Shown here piece by piece: positions 35,332-44,537 of a DNA stretch of 64,000 nucleotides (position 1 is its first letter; every line of letters begins with the position of its first letter). The position numbers and the translations under genes were made by a program. Location: NCBI RefSeq assembly GCF_016428595.1, contig NZ_JAELVQ010000001.1, forward strand, positions 1 through 64,000. Reading direction: 5' to 3'. The notes under the pieces were generated by a model. It searched no databases and had not been told where the DNA came from. It was given only the letters and a program-made list of their open reading frames with translations. The DNA is from Snuella sedimenti (GTDB taxonomy: Bacteria > Bacteroidota > Bacteroidia > Flavobacteriales > Flavobacteriaceae).

Positions 35332-37563
35332 CTATCCTTTAATTTCTATTGCTTCTTCTTGTTTCTTTCCTTCAACTTGACGTTTATCCCCAAGGTTCTC
35401 ATGGATAAAACGTGTCATTTTTTTATACAAATGCAAACGCGTATTCCCCCCGTATATCCCATGATTGTCATCTGGGTATACTGCCCATTCAAATGGTTTA
35501 TCGGCCTGAATTAAGGCTTCTACCAAGCACATGGTATTTTGCAAATGTACATTATCATCAGCAGATCCGTGCACCAATAAAAAATCACCTCTTAACTTGT
35601 CTACATGGCTTAAAGGTGAATTATCGTCATAGCCTTCTGCATTTTCCTGTGGTGTCGTCATATAACGTTCGGTGTAAATAGAATCATAAAACCGCCAACT
35701 GGTTACAGGTGCTACAGCAATGGCCATTTTAAAAACGTCGTTTCCTTTAAACAAGGCATTACTACTCATAAAACCACCAAAGCTCCATCCCCAAATACCT
35801 ATGCGACTGGCATCAATATAGGGTAAATCCCCTAACTGTTTGGCTGCTTCTATTTGATCTTCTAATTCATACTTCCCTAATTGAAGCTGTGTCATCTTTT
35901 TAAATGCAGCACCTTTATAACCGGTTCCCCTACCATCTACACATACAATAACATAGCCTTGTTGTGCTAAATGTTGGTACCAATAATCATTAGCACCATT
36001 CCATCTGTTAGCTACTGATTGTGAACCGGGTCCTGAATATTGATACATTAGTAGCGGATATTGCTTAGTAGCATCAAAATTGGCAGGCTTGATCATCCAC
36101 ATGTTCAGATCATTTCCGTTAACATGAATTGTACTAAACTCTTTTTTGGAGGTTTTATATTCTGAAAGTTTTTGTGACAGAACGTCATTATCCTTTATAC
36201 TCTTGGTTAAATCACCCGATGCCGCACTGTTTAAAGTATATTCTGTCGGCGTTGTTGCACTGGAAAATGTATTGATAAAATATGAAAAATCGGCACTAAA
36301 GGCAGCATCATTGGTGCCTTCGTTTTTAGTAAGCCTTGTTTTATCCCGTCCGTTTAATTTAATTGCATAGACATCGCGATTAATAGATCCATTCTCTACG
36401 GATTGATAAAACACCTTGTCGTTTGCCTCATCATAACCATAGTAATTAGTGACTTCCCAATTGCCTTTGGTGACTTGGTTTATTAGTTCGCCGGCTTCGG
36501 AGTAATGGTAAATATGGTTATAACCGTCTTTTTCACTCGTCCAAATAAAACTATTATCTTTTAAAAATGTGAGGTTATCTGTAACGTCAACATAGGCTGG
36601 GTCGTTTTCGGCAATTGCAATACGCGTCGTATTGGTTTTTGTATTTATCATCCATAAGTCCAATGTATCTTGATGCCTGTTCATAAATTGAGCACTCAAA
36701 ACATCTGGCTTATTAGACCATTTAATACGTGGTATATAAAAATCGTTGTACTGCTTACCAACCTCTACTTGTTTTGATTTATTAGTAGCTAAATCATAAA
36801 CGTGAAGTGATACAACAGCATTTTCCTCTCCTGCTTTAGGATATTTAAAAACCTGCTGTGTTGGGTACAATCCTTCGCCGTAAATATCCATTGAAAATTC
36901 GGGAACATTGGTCTCGTCAAAACGTAGAAATGCCAATTTATTACTAGCGACATTCCATTCAAAGGCTCTTACAAAGGCAAATTCTTCTTCATAAACCCAA
37001 TCGGTTATACCATTAATGATTTTGTTTTTTTCACCATCAAACGTTATTTGTGTGGTTTTACCCGATTGTAAATCTTTAACAAATAAATTGTTATTTAGGC
37101 CATAAGCTACTTTCGTTCCATCTGGTGAGAATGTCGGCTCCTGTATTTTTTTATCTGAAACCGCTATTACAGATCTATCTTTTACGTTATAAACATAGTA
37201 GTTAGCAAGCGATGATCGTCTGTATATTGGCTCTTCGTCAGTTGCCAAAATAATTTTACTTTCATCATTACTAAATGTATAGTTCGTAAAATAATTTAGT
37301 TCGTCTATGTCGCTCGAACTAACCAACGTCTTTAGCTTCTTTAAAGTTTTATAGTTGTAAATATCTATAGATGTAGACCTTGTTACTCTATCTAGATTAA
37401 GAACAGAGTATTGCCGACCATCAGCCATGGAATGCAAAACATCCATACCTTCTGTTCTAAAGGTGCCATTCCAAATCAATTTAAGGGTAATTTCTTTTTC
37501 TTGAGTAAATAAAAATGTAGTAAAAAAGAGGCAAACAAAAAGTGAAAGCTTTTGACGTTTCAT
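35332..37563 (-). CDS. Dipeptidyl-peptidase IV-like S9 peptidase
   Basis: An exported prolyl dipeptidase of 743 residues with signal peptide (1-20). An N-terminal beta-propeller (DPPIV_N, about 100-450) carries the VYEEEF double-glutamate motif that holds the substrate amino group. The alpha/beta hydrolase domain has Ser594 (GWSFGGF), Asp669 (SADDNVH) and His701 (DDNHGIYG), a complete triad. It removes X-Pro or X-Ala dipeptides. Two POT importers follow, which would take up the released dipeptides. Confidence 0.95.
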   Translation of the reverse strand: MKRQKLSLFVCLFFTTFLFTQEKEITLKLIWNGTFRTEGMDVLHSMADGRQYSVLNLDRVTRSTSIDIYNYKTLKKLKTLVSSSDIDELNYFTNYTFSNDESKIILATDEEPIYRRSSLANYYVYNVKDRSVIAVSDKKIQEPTFSPDGTKVAYGLNNNLFVKDLQSGKTTQITFDGEKNKIINGITDWVYEEEFAFVRAFEWNVASNKLAFLRFDETNVPEFSMDIYGEGLYPTQQVFKYPKAGEENAVVSLHVYDLATNKSKQVEVGKQYNDFYIPRIKWSNKPDVLSAQFMNRHQDTLDLWMINTKTNTTRIAIAENDPAYVDVTDNLTFLKDNSFIWTSEKDGYNHIYHYSEAGELINQVTKGNWEVTNYYGYDEANDKVFYQSVENGSINRDVYAIKLNGRDKTRLTKNEGTNDAAFSADFSYFINTFSSATTPTEYTLNSAASGDLTKSIKDNDVLSQKLSEYKTSKKEFSTIHVNGNDLNMWMIKPANFDATKQYPLLMYQYSGPGSQSVANRWNGANDYWYQHLAQQGYVIVCVDGRGTGYKGAAFKKMTQLQLGKYELEDQIEAAKQLGDLPYIDASRIGIWGWSFGGFMSSNALFKGNDVFKMAIAVAPVTSWRFYDSIYTERYMTTPQENAEGYDDNSPLSHVDKLRGDFLLVHGSADDNVHLQNTMCLVEALIQADKPFEWAVYPDDNHGIYGGNTRLHLYKKMTRFIHENLGDKRQVEGKKQEEAIEIKG

Positions 37564-37711
37564 TTAGATTTCTTGATATTTCAAATTAAAAAATGTTTAT
37601 TTCTCAAAACGGGGTCAAGTTTACTAAAAATTCTATAAAAAACCCTAATTATTAACACTTAAATAACGAAATACCCAAAAGGAAATATTAAATATTCATT
37701 TCAAGATATAG

Positions 37712-37719
37712 TATCTTTG
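37712..37719 (+). promoter_or_regulatory. Predicted -7 box for the HMG-CoA reductase gene
   Basis: TATCTTTG is a perfect TAnnTTTG box. The start of transcription would be near 37726 and the ATG at 37741, a short leader. No clear TTG is seen at -33. Confidence 0.5.
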
Positions 37720-37740
37720 CTTTGAAAATAAAAAGATGCT

Positions 37741-39060
37741 ATGAGCAAATCCATTTCTGGCTTTTCAAAACTATCCAAATCAAAGAAAATCGATTGGATT
37801 GTTAACACGTATTTTTCCAACTCGGAAGCTGCAAAGCGTATTTTAAAACAATATTGGAATACCGACGAAAAAATACAGCAGCTACACGATGAGTTTATAG
37901 AAAACACCATAAGCAATTATTATCTTCCGCTTGGTGTAGCACCTAATTTCTCAATTAATGGCAAGCTATATACGATCCCAATGGTTATTGAAGAAAGCTC
38001 GGTAGTTGCTGCTGCTAGTAAGGCTGCTAAGTTTTGGCTAGACAGAGGAGGCTTTAAAACAACCGTAGTATCTACCACCAAAATAGGTCAAGTACATTTT
38101 ATGTTCCACGGCGACCCTAATAAGCTGCAAACCTTCTTTAAGCAAGTAAAACCGAAGCTTATAGGAGACACAAAAGCCATTACCAAGAATATGGAATCCC
38201 GGGGCGGTGGTATTATAGACATCGTATTGCGTAATAAAACCCAAGAGATTCCAGGCTACTACCAGCTACATGCTTCCTTTGAAACCCTAGACGCTATGGG
38301 TGCTAATTTTATCAACTCCTGTCTGGAACAGTTTGCAGAAACTTTTAAAAGGGAAGCACTACTTTTTGACAGCTTTTCGGAAGATGAAAAAAATATTCAA
38401 ATAGTAATGAGTATTTTGTCTAATTATGTTCCGGAGTGCCTAGTACGTGCCGAAGTAAGCTGTAAGGTAGAGGATTTACAAGAAGGTAAGGTTTCGGGTG
38501 AGGCATTTGCTCAAAAATTTGTTCAGGCAGTTAATATTGCCGAAATAGAACCGTATCGTGCTGTAACCCACAACAAGGGTATCATGAACGGCATAGATGC
38601 TGTTGTTTTAGCTACAGGAAATGATTTTAGAGCTATAGAGGCCTGTGTTCACGCCTATGCATCAAGAAAAGGAAGATACGCTAGCTTAACCCACGCAAAA
38701 ATTGAAAACGGCATATTCACCTTCTGGATCGAAATCCCATTAGCTTTAGGTACTGTTGGTGGTCTTACGGGATTACATCCCTTGGTAAAATTGGCGTTGG
38801 AATTATTACACCATCCATCGGCGAAAGAGCTCATGCAAGTGGTAGCAGTAGCGGGACTCGCTCAAAATTTCGCCGCATTACGCTCGCTCACAACCACAGG
38901 TATTCAGCAAGGTCATATGAAAATGCACTTAATGAACATTCTAAATCAGTTTGAAGCTAGTGAAGATGAAAAGCTTAATCTAACGAAGCATTTTGAAAAC
39001 CACACTGTATCACATAGTGCCGTTGTTGAAGCCCTAAAGGTATTAAGAGCAAATAAATAA
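37741..39060 (+). CDS. Hydroxymethylglutaryl-CoA reductase, class II
   Basis: A 439-residue soluble reductase of the class II (bacterial, degradative-type) HMG-CoA reductase family. Features are the substrate-binding ETLDAMGANFINSC, the DFRAIEACVHAYASRKGRYASLT segment, and VGGLTGLHPLVKLALELL; no membrane domain is present. In Bacteroidota these enzymes make mevalonate for isoprenoid synthesis despite the family name. The GHMP kinase that follows after 3 bases fits a mevalonate-pathway pair. Confidence 0.95.
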   Translation: MSKSISGFSKLSKSKKIDWIVNTYFSNSEAAKRILKQYWNTDEKIQQLHDEFIENTISNYYLPLGVAPNFSINGKLYTIPMVIEESSVVAAASKAAKFWLDRGGFKTTVVSTTKIGQVHFMFHGDPNKLQTFFKQVKPKLIGDTKAITKNMESRGGGIIDIVLRNKTQEIPGYYQLHASFETLDAMGANFINSCLEQFAETFKREALLFDSFSEDEKNIQIVMSILSNYVPECLVRAEVSCKVEDLQEGKVSGEAFAQKFVQAVNIAEIEPYRAVTHNKGIMNGIDAVVLATGNDFRAIEACVHAYASRKGRYASLTHAKIENGIFTFWIEIPLALGTVGGLTGLHPLVKLALELLHHPSAKELMQVVAVAGLAQNFAALRSLTTTGIQQGHMKMHLMNILNQFEASEDEKLNLTKHFENHTVSHSAVVEALKVLRANK

Positions 39061-39063
39061 AGG

Positions 39064-39978
39064 ATGAGCAATTATTACAGTAACGGAAAACTACTGCTTA
39101 CAGGTGAATATGTTGTTCTTGATGGGGCTTTATCACTGGCCATCCCTACCAAATTTGGGCAATGGTTGGATATAACTCCCATAAACGAGCCCAAACTTAT
39201 TTGGAAAAGTATTGATGCTGATGGTACGGTTTGGTTTGAAGACACTTTTACATACAAACCACTTAGTTCCTTCCTACAGCATAATGATACTAGCAATACC
39301 TTGATACAGATTTTAAATACGGTAAAGACTCTAAATCCTGATTTTTTAAAACACGATTCGGGATATGTGGTTACAACAAAATTGAACTTCCCCAGAAATT
39401 GGGGGCTTGGCACCTCCTCTACCTTAATAAACAATATGGCGCAATGGGCCAAAATCGATGCTTATAAACTATTGGAAAGTACTTTTGGCGGTAGTGGTTA
39501 TGACATTGCATGCGCTCAAAACAACACTCCCATAACCTATCAACTAACTAACAAAGTTCCTTTAATTAATACGGTTAACTTTAATACACCGTTTAAAAAC
39601 GATTTATACTTTGTGTATTTAAATAAAAAACAGAACAGCCGTGATGGGATTAGACATTACAACGCAAACAAAGGAAATGCCCGTACAGCCATTTCAGAGA
39701 TCAATGCTATTACCACACAACTAATTTCATGTCGTTCACTTGAAGAATTCGAAAACCTTATAACAGCACACGAGACCATTATTTCCAAACTTATAAAGAT
39801 CCCTCCTATAAAAGAACGTTTCTTTAAGGATTTTAAAGGGAGCGTAAAAAGTCTTGGTGCTTGGGGTGGTGACTTCATTCTGGTTACTTCCAACACACCT
39901 CCTCATGACTATTTTAAAAATAAGGGCTTTGAAACACTCTTACCCTACAACGATATGGTTCTTGACTTGACACCATAA
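39064..39978 (+). CDS. GYDIA-family GHMP kinase
   Basis: A 304-residue sugar/mevalonate-type kinase. The start GKLLLTGEYVVLDGALSLAIP is the GHMP N-terminal region, the ATP loop reads NWGLGTSSTLINN, and the family-naming GGSGYDIACAQ is at about residue 141-151. The C-terminal KSLGAWGGDFILVTS matches the third GHMP motif. The Bacteroidota family is usually thought to phosphorylate mevalonate or phosphomevalonate, but the exact substrate is not set by sequence. It is coupled to HMG-CoA reductase (3-base gap). Confidence 0.9.
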   Translation: MSNYYSNGKLLLTGEYVVLDGALSLAIPTKFGQWLDITPINEPKLIWKSIDADGTVWFEDTFTYKPLSSFLQHNDTSNTLIQILNTVKTLNPDFLKHDSGYVVTTKLNFPRNWGLGTSSTLINNMAQWAKIDAYKLLESTFGGSGYDIACAQNNTPITYQLTNKVPLINTVNFNTPFKNDLYFVYLNKKQNSRDGIRHYNANKGNARTAISEINAITTQLISCRSLEEFENLITAHETIISKLIKIPPIKERFFKDFKGSVKSLGAWGGDFILVTSNTPPHDYFKNKGFETLLPYNDMVLDLTP

Positions 39979-39981
39979 AAA

Positions 39982-40010
39982 AAGCCTCAATTAAGAGGCT
40001 TATATTTTCT
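39982..40010. terminator. Bidirectional terminator between the GHMP kinase and ppiD-like genes
   Basis: AAGCCTC (39982-39988) and GAGGCTT (39995-40001) enclose AATTAA, with T-rich sequence on the plus strand and seven T on the minus strand. It serves two convergent genes. Confidence 0.88.
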
Positions 40011-40026
40011 TTTTACAAGACAAACT

Positions 40027-42156
40027 CTACTGAACTTGTGTCCTAGCTCTGTTATCTTCAATTTCAGAAGCTTCTTTTAACGCATTGTACAGTTTAGTAT
40101 TCACAACATTTGTTTTTTGTTGTTCAACCCTATTTGCTGCAGCTTGGTAGTTATCAAGTTCTACCGCTGGTGTAACTTTTGTAACCTGAACCATGTACAC
40201 ACCATTGGCACCTTCCAACAATCCAGATGTTTCTCCTTCATTTAATCCAAAAGCCGTTCCAACAACAAATGGTTCTCTTCCTGCTCCAGATATGGTTGGA
40301 TTTTTCATGTTTATAGCAGATGCCGTTCTTACATTTACATTTTCTGTAGAAGCCACATCTTCTAGTGTTGTTGCAGATATGCGATCTTTAATAAGCGCTG
40401 CTTTCTTTTCTTTACGGATGATTGGTAATACCGTTGCCGTAGCATCTTCTACAGACATTAAACCGGCATCATGCTTGGCTACCAATTGCACTATAGCATA
40501 GCCTCCATTAATATTGAAACGCTTTACTGCCCCTACTTCTTTACCAGATTCAAACGCCCAACGCACAATAGGTCTTTGATTACCAATACCAGGAATATTT
40601 TCATCTAATGCTTTAACACCATTAACCGGACGTACCGTATATTTACTCTCTGTAGCTACTTCTTGAAAATCTTTTTCAGCTACCGCAACCTCAAAACTAG
40701 AAGCTTCTCTAAATACTTTATCGATGGTTGCATCAGAAGGTTCTATCTTTCTTGCAATAGTTGCTACTTGTACTGCTTTCTTTTTATCGTTTTGACCTTC
40801 AATTTCTATAATATGAAACCCGAAAATTGTTTTTACAACACCCAAATCACCAACTTTACCTTCAAACTCAAAGTCATTAAACTCTTGAACCATCCTATTG
40901 TATGGATGCCAATCATATCGTCCACCGTTTGCCACACTACCTTGATCTGAAGAAAACTCTTCTACCAATTCCGGGAACTTAGAACGGTTAGATTTAAGTA
41001 CTGTTAAAAGACTATCGGCAGTTGCTTTAGCTTGAGCTTCTGTTTGTGTTACATCTGCTGCTGCGCTACGTGCCCCTATAAAAGGAATTAAAATGTGTCT
41101 TACTTTAGCTGAATCTGGAATTTGCTTAACGGCTACCATCTTAGATATCTTAAAATAACCGTTGTCCTTATATGGGCCATAAACCGCTCCTACCTTCAAG
41201 TTATAGATACTATCGGCTACAGTACTAGGTAAACTGGACTTAAACACAAAACGATTATCAAACTTGATATCTGAATTTGAATTTACAAAAGCTTCATTGT
41301 CTTCTGTATTTAAAAATCCTGTTATTGTTTCTGTAGCTTTGGTGGTCTTATTGTACTCTTCCCTATTGTTCAATAAACTTTGAAGCTCTGCTTTAATGGC
41401 TTCCTCATCAGCAACAGTAGCCTCTTCCTTAAACTCTACATATTTAATATCTCTTGAGGCTTCTACCTTAAACTGTTTCTTGTTTTTATTAATGTAGTTT
41501 GAAATATCCGATTTTGATACTGTAATTGTGCTATCAGCTATAGATGAATAAGGTACTTGCACATATTTAATATCAACTGTATTACCTTCTAGTTTATGCT
41601 CTAGCTCACCTTCTGCAAGTGTTCCAGTTAAACCGGCCTTAACCAAATTAAAATAATTTTGTTGTAAAGCTCCCGAGGCCAAAGAATTTTCATAACTAAT
41701 CCACTGTTGGTATACTCCTGGCGACGTTTCTTTTAAAGTAGCAATGTGTTCGTTCATCTTGTTTTCGTCAAACAAACCTGCTTCATTCTGAAAATTAGGA
41801 TTTGTGCTTAACGCTGTTTTTAACAAATCCTTCATTTGATCCTTTTCTACAGAAAGCCCCAACTCATCAAATTGCGATTGCATAATAGCTTGCCTTACTT
41901 CTTGCTCCCAAACGCGGTTCATAACCTGCGTATTCGTTGCCGAAGGCCCTGCTTGTTGCTGTGCAGCCTCTACTTTCTGTAAAAAATCTTCACGTGTAAT
42001 ATCTTTACCGGCTACGGTTCCAACAATATTTTGTGACTTTGCACTTAATGCATCACTGTTTTTAAATAAATCTGCTAATACAAAAGAGAATAAGGCCAAC
42101 GCTATAATTAATATTAGAAATAAGGAACGTTGTCTGATTTTATTTAAAACTGCCAT
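40027..42156 (-). CDS. PpiD-type periplasmic peptidyl-prolyl isomerase / chaperone
   Basis: A 709-residue membrane-anchored chaperone: one membrane helix at 12-31, SurA_N-type helical domains, one clear parvulin domain (KVRHILIPF...SSDQGSVANGGRYDWHPY...GFHIIEIEGQ, about 345-455) and a second degenerate one near the C terminus (ENVNVR...GVYMVQVTKV). E. coli PpiD has the same layout in 623 residues. It helps outer membrane proteins leave the Sec channel. It ends the coaX-to-ppiD gene block. Confidence 0.92.
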   Translation of the reverse strand: MAVLNKIRQRSLFLILIIALALFSFVLADLFKNSDALSAKSQNIVGTVAGKDITREDFLQKVEAAQQQAGPSATNTQVMNRVWEQEVRQAIMQSQFDELGLSVEKDQMKDLLKTALSTNPNFQNEAGLFDENKMNEHIATLKETSPGVYQQWISYENSLASGALQQNYFNLVKAGLTGTLAEGELEHKLEGNTVDIKYVQVPYSSIADSTITVSKSDISNYINKNKKQFKVEASRDIKYVEFKEEATVADEEAIKAELQSLLNNREEYNKTTKATETITGFLNTEDNEAFVNSNSDIKFDNRFVFKSSLPSTVADSIYNLKVGAVYGPYKDNGYFKISKMVAVKQIPDSAKVRHILIPFIGARSAAADVTQTEAQAKATADSLLTVLKSNRSKFPELVEEFSSDQGSVANGGRYDWHPYNRMVQEFNDFEFEGKVGDLGVVKTIFGFHIIEIEGQNDKKKAVQVATIARKIEPSDATIDKVFREASSFEVAVAEKDFQEVATESKYTVRPVNGVKALDENIPGIGNQRPIVRWAFESGKEVGAVKRFNINGGYAIVQLVAKHDAGLMSVEDATATVLPIIRKEKKAALIKDRISATTLEDVASTENVNVRTASAINMKNPTISGAGREPFVVGTAFGLNEGETSGLLEGANGVYMVQVTKVTPAVELDNYQAAANRVEQQKTNVVNTKLYNALKEASEIEDNRARTQVQ

Positions 42157-42259
42157 TTGTTATTTATTTTTTTATAAAACCCTTAATAGGATTTAGCTTG
42201 TTAAATTATTTTTTTATTAAAATTAAAGCGTAATTATTGCTTTAAAAACCTATTACCGA

Positions 42260-42267
42260 CAAAAATA
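42260..42267 (-). promoter_or_regulatory. Possible -7 box for the ppiD-like gene
   Basis: The minus strand reads TATTTTTG, matching TAnnTTTG, and would give a leader of about 97 bases. No -33 TTG is evident, so this is tentative. Confidence 0.35.
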
Positions 42268-42342
42268 TCGTGCGCGAAAATACCATTTTCTATTTAATAA
42301 TAAAAGCAGAAAGGCGCAATAATTAGAATATTCTTATTGACA

Positions 42343-43632
42343 CTAGTCTTCTTCAACTAGCTTAAGTTCTACCAAATCAATCTTGGTGTTTGATACTTCA
42401 GAAATTGTAAATTGAAAACCGCCTATTTTAACCACCTTGTTTCGCTCAGGAATTTCTTCGGTATGGTTAACGATCAATCCGCCTAGGGTTTCATAATTCT
42501 CACTTTCTGGCAAATTAATTTTATAGGTTTCGTTAATATAATCCACCTCTAATCGTGCCGAAAATATATAGGTACCCTCATCAGTGCGTTCTTCTTTCAG
42601 TACTACAGTATCATGCTCATCTTCAATTTCTCCAAAAAGTTCTTCTACTATGTCTTCTACAGTCATAATACCCGATGTCCCTCCATACTCGTCTAAAACG
42701 ACTGCAATACTCTTACGCTTCTTTGTCAGCACACTAAGCACATCTTTAATAAGCACTGTTTCGGGTACAAACTCCACAGGAAGCATGATATCTTTAATAG
42801 CCTTAGGCTTTTTAAACAATTCAAAGGAATGCACATAGCCCAGAATATCGTCTATGGTATCTTTATACACTAATATTTTGGAACACCCTGACTCTGTAAA
42901 CAACACATTTAGGGATTTTATGGAATCCTTTATATCTACTGCAATGATTTCGGTTCTGGGCACCATGACCTCACGCGCCTTTACCTCGGAAAATTCCAAT
43001 GCATTTTGAAAAATCTGAATCTCACTATCCACCTCATCATGCCCCTCTGCAGACTCCATTTGCTCGCTAATATAATTACCCAACTCTACTTTTGTAAAAG
43101 CCATTTGAATTTGGTCACCTTCTGTTTTAAAAAAAAGTCGAAGTAAATTATCTGAAATCCAGATTACGAAATCGGAGATAAAAGAGAACAAACCGTAAAA
43201 CACATAAGCAGGAACAGCCAAAGCCTTAATTAAAGTGTTTGCATAGATTTGAAAAAACACCTTGGGTGAAAATTCGGCTGTAATTAAAATCACTACCGTT
43301 GAAATGACTGTTTGTGAAAGCAGACTTAAATCGGTAAACATATAATTAACAAATCCCGATTGTGTAGGCAACATGGACTGAAACCAATTAACTAACAAGT
43401 CTCCCATAAAAAACCCATAAATTACCAAAGCTATATTATTACCTATAAGCATGGTAGTAATAAATTTTGAGGGCTTAGCCGTTAGTTTGGCCAATACCCT
43501 GGCCAATATGCCTTCTTGCTTTTTCTCAATCTCTATATGGATTTTATTAGATGACACATAGGCGATCTCCATCCCAGAAAAAAAAGCGGAAAGTAATAAG
43601 GATACAATAATGATAACTATATCCAAACTCAT
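42343..43632 (-). CDS. CNNM/CorC (hemolysin-family) membrane protein
   Basis: A 429-residue protein with a DUF21/CNNM membrane domain (four helices, about 1-180), two CBS domains (about 215-335) and a C-terminal CorC_HlyC domain (about 345-425). Such proteins affect magnesium or other divalent-ion efflux; the hemolysin name is historical. GldE of the gliding machinery belongs to the same superfamily, but no gldD or other gld gene is nearby. The start codon touches the stop of the small membrane gene upstream without a gap. Confidence 0.92.
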   Translation of the reverse strand: MSLDIVIIIVSLLLSAFFSGMEIAYVSSNKIHIEIEKKQEGILARVLAKLTAKPSKFITTMLIGNNIALVIYGFFMGDLLVNWFQSMLPTQSGFVNYMFTDLSLLSQTVISTVVILITAEFSPKVFFQIYANTLIKALAVPAYVFYGLFSFISDFVIWISDNLLRLFFKTEGDQIQMAFTKVELGNYISEQMESAEGHDEVDSEIQIFQNALEFSEVKAREVMVPRTEIIAVDIKDSIKSLNVLFTESGCSKILVYKDTIDDILGYVHSFELFKKPKAIKDIMLPVEFVPETVLIKDVLSVLTKKRKSIAVVLDEYGGTSGIMTVEDIVEELFGEIEDEHDTVVLKEERTDEGTYIFSARLEVDYINETYKINLPESENYETLGGLIVNHTEEIPERNKVVKIGGFQFTISEVSNTKIDLVELKLVEED

Positions 43633-43827
43633 TTAGTCTGATTTATCCCTGTTTTGAAATTTTTTATGGAATTTCCTTCTAAAAAAGTACATAAAAATAG
43701 CCAAAGCTGCCAATCCAAAGGAAACATACGCCCCATGCGTACCATCATTCAGTTTTGTAAAACCATCATAAAGAAACAATGCTGCAAAGGCAAGATAGGC
43801 ATACTGAAAAATCTTAGAATACTTCAT
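43633..43827 (-). CDS. Small two-helix membrane protein
   Basis: A 64-residue protein with two likely membrane helices (about 7-22 and 35-50) and a basic tail RRKFHKKFQNRDK. It has no recognised domain. It ends exactly one base before the CorC-like start, so the two genes are probably translated in series. Its short length lowers confidence, but the placement and codon use support it. Confidence 0.8.
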   Translation of the reverse strand: MKYSKIFQYAYLAFAALFLYDGFTKLNDGTHGAYVSFGLAALAIFMYFFRRKFHKKFQNRDKSD

Positions 43828-43903
43828 CTATATAAATTTACCGTTTAATGAAAACGGAGTAGATCCTCCATTTTTATTACGATGTAAAGATACATAAATT
43901 TAA

Positions 43904-43938
43904 AGAGACTGTTTAAAATCCACCTTTCGGTTTTAACA
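43904..43938 (-). repeat. Decayed end of the palindromic (MITE-like) element
   Basis: AGAGACTGTTTAAA here matches the element end exactly, and the next 17 bases (ATCCACCTTTCGGTTTT) match the inner side of the right end of 30779-30941 (read from 30927 inward) with two changes. No second end follows, so only about 35 bp of one element arm remains, between lptC and the small membrane gene. Confidence 0.7.
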
Positions 43939-43982
43939 AAGATGTTTTTAATAATTTATAGCATATAAAATAAATTACTCAA

Positions 43983-44537
43983 CTACTCGTCCAGTGTAAC
44001 AAACCCGTTAATTTCCAACACTTCGGCATTAGTTAACTTTGAGTTAGAATCAAAACCATTACCATTGATTACATTTAAGCCTGTTCTAAATGTTACAGGT
44101 TTATTGGTAAACAACCACTCTTTCTTTTGATAGTAATACAACTGTTCGGCATACAAGGTATCATTGTCTTGGGTAGCTATAACAACATTCCCTTGCAAAT
44201 CGATCAAATCTGCCTCAAGGTAATTAATCGCATAATCGGCCACTACCACACTTTTTTTATTATCGTCATCAAACAGATCTAAAACAATACCTTCTGGAAA
44301 TTCGTAAAAAGGAAAGTCTCGATTAGAATAGTTCAATATTTTAGGACTTATAAGAACTGCTTTTACTTTTCCCGAATCGGTATAAACGGTATTTGTGTTG
44401 TAAGAAACCCCTATAGGTTCATTTTGTGAAATATCAAGCCCACTAACGTCATTCAAATTATTATTACACGAAAAAAACATAGTCACAGTAATTACTGTGA
44501 CTATGTTCAATATATTATGTGTATAATGTAGCTTCAT
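43983..44537 (-). CDS. lptC: LPS export protein LptC (lipoprotein form)
   Basis: A 184-residue periplasmic protein anchored at the N terminus, with LptC-type beta-jellyroll sequence (ANYLEADLIDLQGNVVIATQDND and AEQLYYYQKKEWLFTNKPV). The start carries a lipoprotein signal ending FFSCNNN. LptC bridges the LptBFG extractor and LptA. The signal-peptide codons contain a perfect 32-bp palindrome at 44476-44507. It is adjacent, without a gap, to the TPR gene. Confidence 0.87.
   Translation of the reverse strand: MKLHYTHNILNIVTVITVTMFFSCNNNLNDVSGLDISQNEPIGVSYNTNTVYTDSGKVKAVLISPKILNYSNRDFPFYEFPEGIVLDLFDDDNKKSVVVADYAINYLEADLIDLQGNVVIATQDNDTLYAEQLYYYQKKEWLFTNKPVTFRTGLNVINGNGFDSNSKLTNAEVLEINGFVTLDE
44476..44507. 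repeat. Perfect 32-bp palindrome inside lptC
   Basis: The 32 bases equal their own reverse complement with no loop; the centre is between 44491 and 44492, and the half site is AACATAGTCACAGTAA. It encodes residues 11-21 of the LptC signal peptide (NIVTVITVTM...). The lptC mRNA could fold here just after the start codon. Confidence 0.9.

Noticed and set aside
42343-43632. Hemolysin or gliding protein GldE
   Set aside because: The domain set is CNNM-CBS-CorC, a membrane ion-transport type; no gld or lytic genes are near.
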